From positions 13,875,325 to 13,939,324 of the forward strand of contig JAFMSR010000003.1 in NCBI GenBank assembly GCA_022818135.1: 64,000 nucleotides of DNA, given 5' to 3'. Position 1 is the stretch's first letter, and each line of letters starts with the position of its first letter. The notes below the pieces were generated by a model. That model was not told the DNA's origin and did no database searches. It worked only from the letters and a program-made list of their open reading frames with translations. Positions 45,042 through 58,330 of this stretch are shown here, piece after piece. Position numbers and translations under genes: made by a program. The stretch is from Saxidomus purpurata (taxonomy: Eukaryota; Mollusca; Bivalvia; Venerida; Veneridae).

Positions 45042-46906
45042 ACAAAAAAGCCCACTTTCTTGTTACCGCATTTCAATACAAAACAAAACTGTAGCCCCCT
45101 CTCCCCCCCCCCCCCCGCCCCCACCCCCGCAAATCCGCCCCTGCTTAAAGCTCGTTACTGCATTCAACCTACAGCAAAACTGTACAACATTTTCAACGCT
45201 AACTTACACGATTATTTGACAGATAACTAAAACGGAACATGGACGGATACAAGCCTAACACATAGATCACAGTTTGTATGACAGTGGATCGGAAATTGAT
45301 ACAATTATACTAACGATCATGTCTAGTTTTCTACTTCAAATATTTGGGAAGTACTTGATGACTTAAATGGTTTATGTTGACATTGTGTGTTTCATGCGGA
45401 GGAAATACAAACATGTTGTGATTTCGTGGAAGTGACTTGTAAAAGTGAGTGATTTTTTTCTTCATTATTTTTCTGGATATTATCTAAGTCTCGTAAACTG
45501 GGATTTTAAAAGTCATTGGTATGTTTTTGTTTTGTTTCAAAGATGGAATATACTCACGTAAACGTCATGTGCATTTTTAGCGTGTTGTTTATTTAATGGC
45601 ATGTGGAAAAATGAACTTTATTTGGATGCTTAATAAAAAAGTAGTGGACCTTTAACTTGAAATTAAGTGAGGAAAGCTGATCGTTTTATGTGTAAGATCT
45701 TGTGTCCCACACCTTTCCTCCGCCCCCATACCCAACCCTAACCCTGTCTGCCCGTCTCCCTCCCTTCAGCCATGGATGTAAACGTAAATTGCCGTAAAGA
45801 TCATACTATTAGTACTATCATAATTATACCATGATAAGCTTATTCCAAATCTCCGTTTGAAGAAGTTACGAAAAATATTCTTAACTTACAGAAAAGAAAT
45901 CAAGCTTATTCTTTCAAGCACAAAATTGCGCAACAAAAACATTTCACGTGCATTCCATAACAAGAAAATGAAAGTTTTTTCTTAGGGTTAAATTCTTGTA
46001 ATTTGCATAGAATAGGCCTACAACCGCAAATTTTAGCAAAAACTAAACGTGGCTTTGTTCATGATTTTTCATGCATTCATATAAGGTGCAAGTACTGTCG
46101 GATTATGTATGCTTATTTATAATTAACAAATAGAAGGATTCTAGTTTCGGTATCGGTTTACGTGTCATATTAAGATCACGTATGGAAAATTAAATCAGTT
46201 TAAATTTACTGCAGACGGAAATACAAATAATTGAATATTTTACGTAGTTCAAACTCTATGTATACTATAGTATCTAAGTTGTTCATTTCTCACTGTTGTA
46301 TACGGTTAGTAAATTTATACATATTTAATTGTCAAAAATTGATATAATTTGAATTTACGTACAAATGATTGATATATCAATATAATCAGGATAAACGCTC
46401 AGAACGAGGCGAATAACATAAATGTTTTAATTATTAAACAACTTTCTCCCCCCTTTTGATATCGTGTCCGATCTATTCCGAACGTCATAAAAAAACAACG
46501 ACAAGTTGTAACTGCTTCAGATACGTTAGAAAATACTAACAGAAGAAAGACACCTGTTTGATATTATTTTGTGTTTTCAGATCTAGGAAGAAGAAAAAAA
46601 AAACATTTCTCGCAGAAGCTTTGTCTTATTACACAACACGTGCGAAGCTGAGATATTTACCGACAAGGACTGATAACCGCTGGCAAGGACTGATAACCAC
46701 CGGCAAGGACTACAACGGAATATTCGACTAATTGCTCTGAACATAATACACTTCTCTTAACATCTTTGTGAAAGGATACTCTGATTGAAATGTTGCTGTT
46801 GTGATAAAGATATACACGGAATGCCAAATATCTGCGAAAGCGTAAATAAATTACCTACAAAACAACAGGACTATTTTTGCAGGAATCCTGGCATTGTGTA
46901 ATTATT
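45042..46906. other. Upstream region of the Ras-like GTPase gene
   Basis: Intergenic/5' UTR sequence. A C-rich run sits at about 45095-45130. Candidate splice acceptors TTTTGTGTTTTCAG (ending about 46580) and CTATTTTTGCAG (ending 46882) could precede a leader exon. A 22-bp repeat GGCAAGGACTGATAACC occurs at about 46662-46715. No coding sequence is seen. Confidence 0.45.
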
Positions 46907-47685
46907 ATGTCTTCGCCGATTTTCAGGCGGCTGTCGATAAACCATAAAAACCGTCCATTTCGAGTAGTGATTCTTGGCCAGAATGGCGTTGGAAAATCAG
47001 GTATGTCACATGATTTTATTTTCATCCGCCTGTACGTCGCTTGTAGCAAGGTCTGTCAAATAATACTATTTGAAAGACCTTGCTTGTAGTGATGTGCGCT
47101 CCACGGGATCAAAGGGGACCTGGTTATCTCCTCGACTTGCGCCACACCATTAACAACTTTGAAAAAAAAAACCGGAAACAATCTTGAATATTTGGTAGTG
47201 AAACCCAGTGTGAAATTCCAAGCGGTTCTATAAATAATAAGGAAGATGTTTTAAGGATAACTCAGGTTATGTCATTCGGAACATCTTGGCTTTTCCAGAT
47301 GTCTTTTTCCAGGGAAAATGCCGAGAAATTAGAAGTTCCGAATGCTCTTACTTTAACCCGTCTTTTACCCAGCTCTAACTGAACAGATATATAGAGATTA
47401 CAAATGACAGGTTCTTTAAAGCTTTTTCATCTGCGTTCATCCAGTGCTTGAACGTGATATACTAGGAAAATAAAAAACACTCAGAATAAAAACCAGTAGT
47501 CATATTTTATTGATAGGTAACATGCACAAGCTGAAAGGAATTTGCATACTGATTAAATGCCTGCTAATACATACTCAGAAGAAAAAAAAGATCTCTGTTA
47601 CTAAGCGAATTAAGGCCAAAGTAAGTTGTTTCTCATCATGCACTGTTGATATCACTGAAAATGTGTCTGTCTACAAATCTAAAAT

Positions 47686-47755
<70 letters not shown>

Positions 47756-47845
47756 CAATCAATCAATCAATATTTCGGTTGATCGAGTCATTCAAACACC
47801 GTCACTTATGCATTCAATCAATTTATGTAGCAATCAGTCTATCAA

Positions 47846-47876
<31 letters not shown>

Positions 47877-50800
47877 AATAATAATAATTATTATTAATAA
47901 TAATAATAATCTTTCCTGCTTCCTCTCCTCCTCTCCCCTCCTTGTCCCCCTCCCTCACCTCGTACTATATAATAACAGTATAATAACGATATTATTATAT
48001 AATAATAAAAAGAAAAAGAACTAAAACTATCAAATCACAACCAAATCAAAATACATGTAGTACAGTGTATAACATATGAATTAATAAATAGAGGAAGTAC
48101 GGTAATACATGCGCATGAAACAGTATAATATGTCCCTATTATACGTAGTAAATATAAAATTGAAATTTTAGGTAAATAAGGTAATTGTAGCAAGTTATTG
48201 CTCTTTAAAGGCAATCTGAACACGAAATTTGCTTTATGTGTTTGTACAGTATTCTCAAAAGCAGCCAATATGAAATAATGTGTGCATTCAAAGTGATATT
48301 GCAAACAATAAACACTTTTTATAGGTGATATATTGTCACTTTAAACTTTGCGAAGTCAAAGTAATGCGACGTTTAAGTGCCTTAATATAATAAAACTGTT
48401 GCCATACAAGATGGTGCTGATCTTCCAGTTCTAAACATTTGTAGACTGGTTTTAGTACCCAAGGGTGAACGATTAGCTTTGCGCGACCAAAGAAATATTG
48501 ATACACAATCAATAAACTTTCGGCTGAGACCAGTCCAAAATATCTGGTTTCTGATTGGTCATTTTTCAAATCTAAGCCTCTTTCTAGCCAATCAGATAAA
48601 TGGCAGTATAGACTGGTCTAACAGTATGGTAACCGATTGCTTAATCACAATATGTAATTGTATGAAGCATGAAAATCCAAAATACATGCTAAGGATCGTA
48701 AATTTACGTACAAAATGCTGTTGTTGTTGTTTAGCACAACTGGGCTCAAACAACATTTATGACAAAAGCAATACGTGTGTGGTATCAGTTCAAAAGAAGT
48801 TGCCATAGATTGATGAACGGGCAGCTACTATAAAAACAGTTCCAAGGTATTGCAAAACTATTTTAATTAAAATCACACAATAAAGTTCCGTGATCACTCG
48901 AGTTGCTCGGTTAAAATAACAAATTTACAGATAGAATAATGATGGACCTGCGCTCTATTTATTCTTTCACCAGGTGCACATACATCTTTCTGTCGTAATT
49001 ATGTCATGTTTTTTACGAAAATGCGTTGTGAGAAACATAATTGGTTGTTTTGTTTTTTTTCAATATGATGCGCTTTATTTATAACATGTAAAAGCAGCGT
49101 TAGAAATGCGCTTTCCTCCAGTTTCACGAATAAGACATCTTTACCGGTAATGTAAAGTGCTACGGGAAATTGTAACATCCGAGTTATCATTGGCCTTTAA
49201 CGTAAGAGGCACAGAGGTGGCTGAACATTTAATTATAGTTACTAAGTACGTTGGACTAGCAAATTCTGCGGTTTTAAAAGCAGGTGGTCCCTTATACATT
49301 GTCCATGGCCCCTGATAAAGCAAAGTTAAAAAAAAACAAAGAACAAATTCTATCAGATCTCAAGAATGGATTCAGCGGTACGTGATATGATGAAAATTCT
49401 ATGAAAATGCTATCCAAGAACTGTACAGAATGTTGTATTAATATACTGTTTAGAAAAAAAACCCTTAACGACTGATCCTAGCCCTACATCTTCTGTTTAG
49501 TAAGTTGAAAGAGTAACGCGATGTGAACTGATTTCTGCACTGAGCATTGAAATCATTAAAAGTGAACATGTAAAAACGGTAAAATCACAACGTAAGGAGT
49601 AAAGAATGTTTCTCATTTAGCCATGTTGTAAGCAATTTATATATTTTATTGTTCTATTAACAGCTTAAATATATGAGTTTGACACCTGGACAGTTGGTGC
49701 CCGGTCAACGAACGAAGATGTCCTGATGAAATCGTAAAATCAGGAATAATTTAAGCAGTTGAATGATTATTGTTCTCAAAATAGGTACAGCCATAATCTC
49801 GTAAATTCCGTGCAAGGTTCTCGTATGAAATGTGAACTGTATTTTTGCTTCTGTACTCTCCACTTATATTACACATTCAAAATCTAACCCTCTAGCAGTA
49901 AAGTGCCTTTATGGTCGAGTGGTTAAGAGTCGCTGAGACTTGAAATCAGTGTCAACTCCCACTAGTTGACCGAGGGTCATGGGTTTGAGTTTTGCTACCG
50001 ACCATATTTCTTAGTTTAGGTTCTTATACTGGTCCCTCTACGGAAAGATGGTTATGTAAATTGAGCCCCCCTCCCCTCCTCACCTATTTTACAACAAATG
50101 TGGGTAGAGTCATTAGGTGATTAATTTTGCATTAAATAAAATCAAATTCTCACCACACCCTTCACAGAAATTGAATTGAATATGTAGGCAGAAAAACCTT
50201 AAAGGGTTCGTAACTGTGGTCTTGTAAGAAACCCTCAAAATGTCATATAAGGTGCACGCACAGTCTAACACCCATAATGTGTATGGACAGACCTACGGAC
50301 GGCTACGAAATGACAGACAACGCAACAACTATAACCCCCGCCGAAGGCCCGGGGATAAAAGTTTACATTCAATTAGGAAGATGGACAGGTCCATATGACA
50401 AATATGATAGGGATTGACGTCTAGACAAAAGTTGAAATAAGACACAAAAATACCAATTGTGCCTAAATATTGTGTCAACTGTAAAATAGGTTACGATTAT
50501 TACTTTGAACGTTGTATAAAATCAAGTATGACACGGACATTTTTCACATGTATTACAATTATATTATATAAACACGGCAGTATAATAGAACAACTGTCAA
50601 AATTAGTTAGACAGTTAGATTATTTGTACGTTGTATAGAGTTGGGTCGGAACTTTGTGGTAGACTAGACTTGTAATGCGTCAGTTTAGTATATCAAGTTA
50701 AAATATCCATAATGCATAGTCAATACAAATACAAATACAGAGTTTAGATGTTTTTTTTTCAACAAAAATAAACATATTAGCTATTTATAGGTTTTGATCG

Positions 50801-52873
50801 ACCTATACAGCTATTGTATAGCATTTGATCGACATAATAAGAAAATGATTTCCTTAAAATCTCTTTTTCATATTTTTTTCGGAAGTAAACTGTGTCCAAT
50901 TACGCTTCACCAAAAACAATGTATTATGAAAAAAATAGTGGACATTAATTTCAAATACTGTGTTAAAAATCTGGTAGTTTACGTCCACTGTATTGAATTG
51001 TGGTCTTTTAAATGTCCCTGTATCCCCGACGCTGCCAGGATATAACGTCATACAAATTTGAACATCTTTACAAATATACTAACAAATAAATGTTTTATAT
51101 GTTTTGATATGTTTTCTTGATAAAGAATTACAACTAAGCAACATTACGTGCAGAAAGACCGTTTAAGAACCTCTTACTGTTATTTAGCTTATGAGCTTAG
51201 TAAATAAATGTTGCTTATACATTGTAATTCAATTTGTATACCCCTTGCCTAATGGCAATAAAGCTACTTGAGTTTAATACGAACTTCAAATGTTTCTTCA
51301 AACACAATTACACCAACAGAGACAAAATTATATCACTTTCTTTCACTGTGTTTACTTTGGATTTATAGATCTTTTTGCTCTATTTTTAGAACGTTTATCT
51401 TGTCTGTTTCAGCTTTGACGGTTCGCTTCCTGACGTCGAGGTTCATTGGAGACTACGACCCAGATCTTGGTAAATTTTTAGCGTTTAAGTCAAGCTAGGC
51501 TTATATACACTGGCATTTTCACATTATAAACATCTTTCACAATGTTTGATACAAAAATGCCGGTCGTGGGTTCGAACCGCATTTTACACAATACCCAGGT
51601 ATAACTACAGGTTATATTTATAATTATAAACTAAACGCACTATAAAATTAGAAGGGTTTATTGGAAGGTGATAAGGTGATTATTAACACAAATCATCTTA
51701 ATATGGGAGTGGTAAACTTTGAATGGACCTAAACACTGCTCAACATCCATATCAATCATTCACATACGCAGTTCAAAATAGTTCGATGAGATTAAAGTAA
51801 AATATCATATTACAATTCAATAAAATACGATGAGATTAAAGTTTAACCTAAAACACTCATCTTTGTGGATACTTACTTCAATCGTGCTCAGATTTACCTC
51901 TGCGTGGAATTTAGGCAAACTCTCCGCAGCGATTATTTCCCGTTACAGAATGGGATTTAATGTCATATAAAACACAACTATATCTACATAGTGTACGTGA
52001 AAACTAGTTTAACCGTGATTTGTTGACGAATGTTTGAGACTTACATATGTATGTAAAGTATATGTATCTGGTAGAACTTTATGTTATTGTGTTACTCTAT
52101 GACTAAAGTCTGATATGCTTCATTGATATTTCAGAGAGTACGTACACGTATAGCAAATGTATTGACGGTGAAACTGTAACCATGGAAATTAGGGATACGG
52201 CAGCTCAGGTAAGACAAAGTTTGCATTGTTTAGAAACAAATCTGGAAGAAATTTATCATGGATAGAAATCTGATTAATCCTATACAATTACGAATTGAAA
52301 AGAATTATTTTTATGAGATTTAATTAAAATAGAAGTTATTTACGTCACGAACGTTTTGTCTTGAGAATAACGGTTCTGATTCCCTTACAGGAGGAAAATA
52401 ACAGACTAGAGGCCAATATAAAATGGGCAGATGCATTTGTTCTAGTTTATGCTGTTACAGACAGATGTAGTTTCAACGAATGCAGTAGACTCAGAGTTAT
52501 GATAAATTCTTATTCAAAAAGCAAAAAGACTAGCGGCCAGAGTGCAGCTCCTTGTGTACCCATATCTTTAGTTGGAAATCAGAGCGATCGGAGTCACGAC
52601 AGAATGATCTCTACGGCAGAAGGGAGAGAGAAGGGTCACGAAATGAACTGCTCTGGATTTTATGAAATATCTGTGAGAGAAGAAAGAGACAGTGCTGCAG
52701 CTATTTTCTTAGATCTATATAAAAACTGCAAGCGGCCCAATAGGCGTTCTGAACTTCAGCAACGACTGAGTTGTCCCCCTTCTTTACATTTTACACCAAC
52801 TCTGAAAGAAACTGAACGTTCTGGTGAACCTATGCAACGGAGAAGACGCAAAGCTTTGTACACAATAAGCTGA
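46907..52873 (+). CDS. Ras-like small GTPase, RERG/RASL12 type (4 coding exons)
   Basis: The coding exons are 46907-47000, 51413-51469, 52135-52208 and 52391-52873, all GT-AG, in frame, 235 aa. RERG/RASL12-type proteins are Ras-fold nucleotide switches with growth-restraining or poorly known roles. G1 is GQNGVGKS (24-31). ALTVRFLTSRFI-DYDP-LESTY (32-54) is diagnostic, with switch-I T53. G3 is DTAAQ (71-75), with alanine where Ras has Gly60. WADAFVLVYAVTDRCSF (87-103) is conserved. G4 is GNQSD (137-141), with glutamine for the usual lysine. G5 is reduced to EIS (167-169). The C-terminus (RRRRKALYTIS) is basic and lacks a CaaX box, as in RERG, so no prenyl anchor is expected. A polar insert SKSKKTSGQSAAPC (117-130) is longer than usual. 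The start is the only ATG that gives a normal N-terminus before G1. Nucleotide handling is probably unusual (inference). The exact orthologue is undecided. Confidence 0.92.
47686..47771. repeat. (TCAA)n microsatellite
   Basis: About 20 copies of AATC/TCAA with one shifted unit, in intron 1 of the GTPase gene. Confidence 0.95.
47848..47911. repeat. (ATT)n/(AAT)n mirror microsatellite
   Basis: ATT runs followed by AAT runs, twice, giving self-complementary AT sequence that can fold, in intron 1 of the GTPase gene. Confidence 0.9.
49909..50000 (+). repeat. tRNA-Ser-derived SINE head
   Basis: ATGGTCGAGTGGTTAAGAG matches a Ser-tRNA A box and D arm. GAGACTTGAAATCAGT resembles the Ser anticodon arm (TGA). 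GGTCATGGGTTTGAGTTTTG stands for the B box. The acceptor stem does not pair, so it is not a functional tRNA. A related piece is at 58170-58260. Confidence 0.6.
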
Positions 52874-55800
52874 AAAACATGTTTTCCTAAGTCAACCATT
52901 CCATTTTACTTCGTTATTTACAATCAACTTATATTACACTTTTGTATGTCTTCTTAATGATGTTATCAATCATATAATGTTAATAGAAATATACCTGATG
53001 TGATCTTGCACAATTTTACGCTTTTAACCGTATTGAATGTTTTTAATATGGTCGATCTCATGTTTGGTCTATCGTCGTACTTACACGACACGCTCAATAC
53101 ATCGTAACACCGTGTGTGTCCGACGATGATGTTGGTCGTATAAACATTATTGACCTGTTTTTAATCTGATAGGGATTATTTTGACTGATACAAACTCATT
53201 CAGTCCTAAAGTTATCTAGACAGCAAGCGGCTGTGCTTTTAAATTTTGTATCGCCCTGGCTTAACAGAATTTTCAAACTTCGAATTGTATGCATAAAGTG
53301 ACATATCCCCAAATATTAGCTTTAACTCAAAGAATTATGAACCTCATGTTACAGTTCTTATGCACTGCACTCTCGACGCTACTTATTCAATTATGGTCCG
53401 CACAAACTGAAAATTACAAAGGGTAGTAATTCTAGCATCATTAAACGAGACTTATGGTTCTTTAACACTGTACTTCCTCTCTTGGGTGGCGCGGTGGTCG
53501 ATATATAACAAGGCACGTAAAAAACCAAGGGGTGTAACTAGGTCAATCGCACCCGCAGATCTCATTGGTCACCGCGATTGACCTACTTTTTGGCAACCAA
53601 TCAAATTCACTCTTTGGCTGAAACTGACAGTCCGGTAAATCTCTCCTTTTTTCAGACTCAGAAAAAAACACATTTTGTTAAGACATGTGTGCTATACACC
53701 TGGCATGTATAAGAACCAGGGGTGTCTCTGGAATTGGGACACTTTCTGTATCTTGCACTATCCTCGGAAACCTCAGATAACTAACCTCTTCTGGGGGCGT
53801 TGGTCATATGGGAAACCGGTACCAACGATACAACACTAATATACGATACGAATTTAATGCACAGAATCATAGCAGAAATTAGTCAGAAATAATTAAGTAT
53901 CTGTAATGTACTAATTAACATTTACAGAACCGCAGCTATTCTGTTGAATTTGAAATACTCGTAAGTTCGATTATGGAAAGCCGTGACTGCCTTCTATGGA
54001 CAGTATGTGTATCATGAAGTCGTCATTATAGTATAATACTGTCTTATTAACTCTGACAGCCACGGGTTTCCATATTCGACATTTAATTTACAAATAAAGT
54101 TTTGATTACATAAAATATAGATATGGCATAGTATAAATACTGAAAAAGAGCTTTAATTTGCAATCCGCCTGCTAGAGCATGTCTAGAATACTCCGTAGTG
54201 TTTTAAACCTTTTTCTATTATTCAGTATATGCCTCTCTCTGTCCTAAGTATATACCGTCACTAAACCAGTCTATGACGTATACTTATTTTTTAAATCTTT
54301 TATCTAAAAATGTTTTCACTGAAGCTAAATAATACTGAATGACAAAAACAAATGTTTTACAACTTATCTTACAGCCCCGACTTGTTTAGAACATATTTAA
54401 CATTAATAAAACCGCAGCGAATACGCATGGACATGTCACTGTACCATTCAGTCGTAATAAACGCCCCTCCTATAATTTTTTTTATAACAGTAGCGTTTCC
54501 GTGTAGTGTTATATTAGTTCTAAAAGAAAGGTATTTAACAAAACGATCATGTTTTTGTGGACGATTTATGTGAAAATCCTTGAATCCAAGATGAGAAAAA
54601 AGAGGAAACGGTAGTCTATCGACGTTAAAAAGATCGCACAAAGATGAAGTAAGACATGACAGACAAACTTGGAGGAAAACGTTGCATTTGGCAACAAGTC
54701 ATCAGGCGACAATGAGATTAGCTATTATGCAGACATATCTCTCGAACGGGATGCGTTCTGTATCATCCTCTTCCGGTGGCGTTGGTCATATGGATTATCC
54801 GATACCAACGACAAAACTCATACATTTACAATACTTCAATTATCAAGGTCCACGCTGAATTACTCCACGTCATTTACGCAGTATACGTTTTTCTTGTTAC
54901 CTCCCTTAGACCGACCGAGTTACATCCGAGTTTTAATTAGCAGAAAAAAGACATTAAGAAATACATATTAATTCTAAGCAAAATTTTGCCAAAGCTACTG
55001 TAAGGGGTAGTGTTGATGTGAGTTTCATGTGTTCATTGTCTAGATGATTTCTAACCTCGGATCTTATGTACATGTACCATGCACGAGCTTGTTTTCAACG
55101 ATCCCATTTTATAACTTACTTTCGCCCTCTGTCTCCGTGGAGCATATTTAGCCGCGATATTCCATATGTCCAAATGTGTAGCCTCATAAAATGAAGACGT
55201 TATTATAATCTCATTATTATTATTATTATTTTCATTTTCATTATTGTTATCATTATTATTATCTCGACACCTCTCACTTCAAAACTTTTCTACTACTTTC
55301 ACTCGTCTACGTCGTCCTTGATTTCCTATTTCAAGTGCGAGCCTGTGTTCCCCCGAGACTGTTTTCAGTTTCCCTTTATCTCGACTTCTAGTACTTTCTG
55401 CGATCTTCACTGACGATCTCAGACAATGTTTACCTTATTTAATTACCAGAAAATATGTTTACGTAATTTACACCTAGATTTTTACAATGAGATCTTCTGA
55501 CTTCCAGTTTGGGCAAGTCCATTTCCTTTTATGGGGATGTTTTGCTGAAATGTGAATTAAAATGCTAAAAATTAAAATCCTGATCACACGACAACTGTAT
55601 TGTGTCGTCTGTCGTCTGCTTGGGATATTGGTACACGTGGACTAAGAAGGATAACTCCACATAGCTGAACAGGAACGCTATTTCTCTTCCCTCCCCTGCA
55701 TCGACAGATGAATTTAAATTTAACGTTTTCTTTTCAGAAGATCATTTAAAATGTTGGTTCAGAAGTAGGATTCTGGATTCTAACCTAATCATGTATAATG

Positions 55801-56502
55801 AGTCTTATATTACTTATGTAAGGAGTTAAAATCTATGATAATAATTTTATATTTCATGAATTTTCTTCATCACTTTGAACAGTATTATAACTTCAAACAA
55901 TTAATGCTACATCTTGCATAGACCAGAGTGTTTTTTTATTTCTTATCTTTTTTGTGGGTGTTCACCATTTTATTTAGATTTTGTATATATACATGTACAT
56001 ACATGGACTTTTAGATACAGTTATAGGCGTATCACGACGAACATTTATAATAATAATATTAATAATAATAATACAAAAACCCGGAAAAAAAATAAAAAAA
56101 AAATAATAAAAACAAAAATGTATTTGTTTGTGGGTGAAAAAAAATCACGGAAAAATCCTATCATTTTTATTGAATCATCGAAATCCCTGAAACTTTGTCA
56201 AAAAAGATATTGAGAAGACTTAAATAAAAATAGGACGTTGTTGAAAGAGATACTGTTCCCCACTGAAAATAATACTTTTTTCACGCAGGCATTTTTTGGT
56301 CATTTCTTCTTGCAATTAAAACATTTTCTTGGAACTGTTTAAATGGCAGGAATGAAAGATTGCGACTCCGCACTGAACAGGACATCTTTCCGGCGTCTTA
56401 AAATGCCTTCAGAGTTGAAAGCATTTGATTACTTTGGACTGTTGGACCGTAACAGGGTCCGTAATGTACGGACTCTGGCCATAACAGTGGAACGGTGCTA
56501 AT
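52874..56502. other. Intergenic after the GTPase gene
   Basis: No canonical AATAAA follows the stop closely; AATAGA occurs near 52983. Direct repeat blocks containing GGCGTTGGTCATATGG occur at about 53795 and 54778. A dispersed repeat (mate at 19620-19730) lies at 53560-53660. ATT-rich microsatellites lie at about 55208-55262 and 56040-56110. No supported gene; the 100-codon frame at 54669-54971 has no recognisable domain. Confidence 0.45.
53560..53660 (+). repeat. Dispersed repeat (inverted mate at 19620-19730)
   Basis: Contains AGATCTCATTGGTCACCG, TTGGCAACCAATCAAATTCA and CCGGTAAATCTCTCC, the reverse complement of blocks at 19620-19730. Confidence 0.6.
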
Positions 56503-56583
56503 AAAACCGGTGCACGTGCTCGAAGAACCAAAACCGGTGCACGTGCTCGAAGAACCAAAACCGGTGCACGTGCCCGAAGAACC
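56503..56583. repeat. 27-bp repeat x3, each with a CACGTG E-box
   Basis: AAAACCGGTGCACGTGCTCG plus AAGAACC occurs three times without gaps; only the third has CCCGAAG. Each unit holds CACGTG inside GTGCACGTGC. Confidence 0.95.
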
Positions 56584-58169
56584 TTGATATTTTAGTTTTC
56601 TTTGACAAAGTTTTTGATGACCTTTCAGATCGTCTAAACTGCATTCAAAGAACTTAGGAAAAGGTTTCTTTGAAGGGTTTTGATGGAATAGAAGGCCGTG
56701 CTACTTTTTCAACATATTATAAGCAAGGCTAAAAGAAACGCAACACTTTCTCCTTTTTATCTTATTCATAAAAGAAAGAAATCAGCACGATTTATTCACG
56801 AAACCTAGTTCTTCAGAGATTTTTTATTCCATATCAGTCAGCATAAAATTACCACGAACTTATTCATTTAAACAGGGACATATACATATATGTAATATAT
56901 TATATATGTGTCTGCCTTCATTTTGCACCGGATATTATAATTTTTAAGTTCAAAGATAAGGTTGCATTTCTTTTGCTGGTAATTATACCTTGCCGAACTT
57001 TGGTGATATGATAGATCTATGAGCCTAAAGAGAAAAAGGTTTTTTGAAAAGGTTTTTAATCTCGTAAAGTGGCTGTCGTATGTGTTCAAAGACATGAACA
57101 TTTTTCCCACACATTTCTTTTCTTTTAACACTTTCAGAATGATTTTCTGACTCACGAACGTATTACTGCCTGCATTTCTCCCCTTTACCATGATCTTTAC
57201 ATGGCATAATATATTCAGGCTGACCTTTTGTACAAGGGCGGGCTCTTGCCAGTCTGAAAAAGTACGTCAAATATCGCAAAATATGACAGAGCTAGAACGT
57301 AAAAGTTATTTTTCACGGGCTTCTGTAATAAAATTCTCCCAGTCTTCTATGTAGATTAATAAAGAAGGGTGCCAAAACAAGTTTTGCGGCATTTAATTGA
57401 TCGAATCTTTCCGGTTTAGAGAGAAAACATCCAATTTTGTGATCATATTATGCACAATTAGCGGTTTTAAGTTTTCACGAATAAGACAAAAGGCGTCCGA
57501 AAAGCAATCACGGTGCTCATAAGTCAATCAAGATCATGAGAATCGCACGTTGAAAGTGAAACCTCTGACCCTGACGTTTCCAGCTGATTGCGGAAGTCTT
57601 CTAGCATGTCAAACTTATATCCCAGGGTTCCAAATTAATTGTTCGTATTGTGACGTTAGTGTCAGAAAATTTGAATATTTCTATAACAAATGGGGTGCGT
57701 GCAATGGAGAGAAACTGTCGAAGATTTATGGGTGTTCATAACGTTAGATATATGCCCTTGCTGTCCAAAAGTTCCGCTGTAGAGCCCCGGTAATGTCACA
57801 CAAATCACTGCTCGTTTTAGACTTCACACATACAAAACACCTCCATTACAGTTTTTTTTGCTTGAAGTTGAAATCTCAAATTCATGACAAACATTACTGA
57901 GAAAGCACGACGCGTAAGACCAAAAGTATGCCCAATTTGCAAATATATTGTATGCAACCAGGATTTATTAGATGTATGTAAAATCCCCGCTGCAATTCGA
58001 CTCGTACTTTATCTTATATAATAACAGAAAGATTTTTTTTGAATAAAATTTATCTATAATTTTTCGGGAAATATTAGGATTTGCTAAACAAGCTCAAAAT
58101 GCTTTTGTATGCCCATCTTTTCATAGTAAAGAAATAAACAGAGTCAGGTCTTGCATTAATGTCTTATAT
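56584..58169. other. Intergenic, nothing firmly recognised
   Basis: No gene is supported. A 63-codon cysteine-containing frame lies at 57550-57741 (motif GFQINCSYCDVSVRKFEYFY) without splice or homology support. Confidence 0.35.
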
Positions 58170-58330
58170 GTTACACGTAATTAGCGTCGCTGACTTGAGA
58201 TCACTGCAACTCTCTCATTTAGGTCATGGGTCGGGTCTTGTTTCCGACCATTTCTTTTTTTGAGAGAAAGTTGGCTGTTTCTTACGATGGGATTCACTAG
58301 GGACGATGTTTTGGTAAACTGCCCGTTTAT
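58170..58330 (+). repeat. tRNA-Ser-derived SINE fragment
   Basis: GCGTCGCTGACTTGAGATCA, GGTCATGGGTCGGGTCTTG and TTTCCGACCATTTCTT parallel the SINE at 49909-50010 block by block. The A-box part is degraded. Confidence 0.5.

Noticed and set aside
51551..51590. GGTTCGAACC as a tRNA B box
   Set aside because: No A box or cloverleaf upstream; at most a SINE trace in GTPase intron 2.
54669..54971. 100-codon frame downstream of the GTPase gene
   Set aside because: No recognisable domain; contains a GGCGTTGGTCATATGG block repeated at about 53795, so it is likely repeat-derived.
57550..57741. 63-codon frame with five cysteines
   Set aside because: No signal peptide, no clear splice sites or family match; could be chance.
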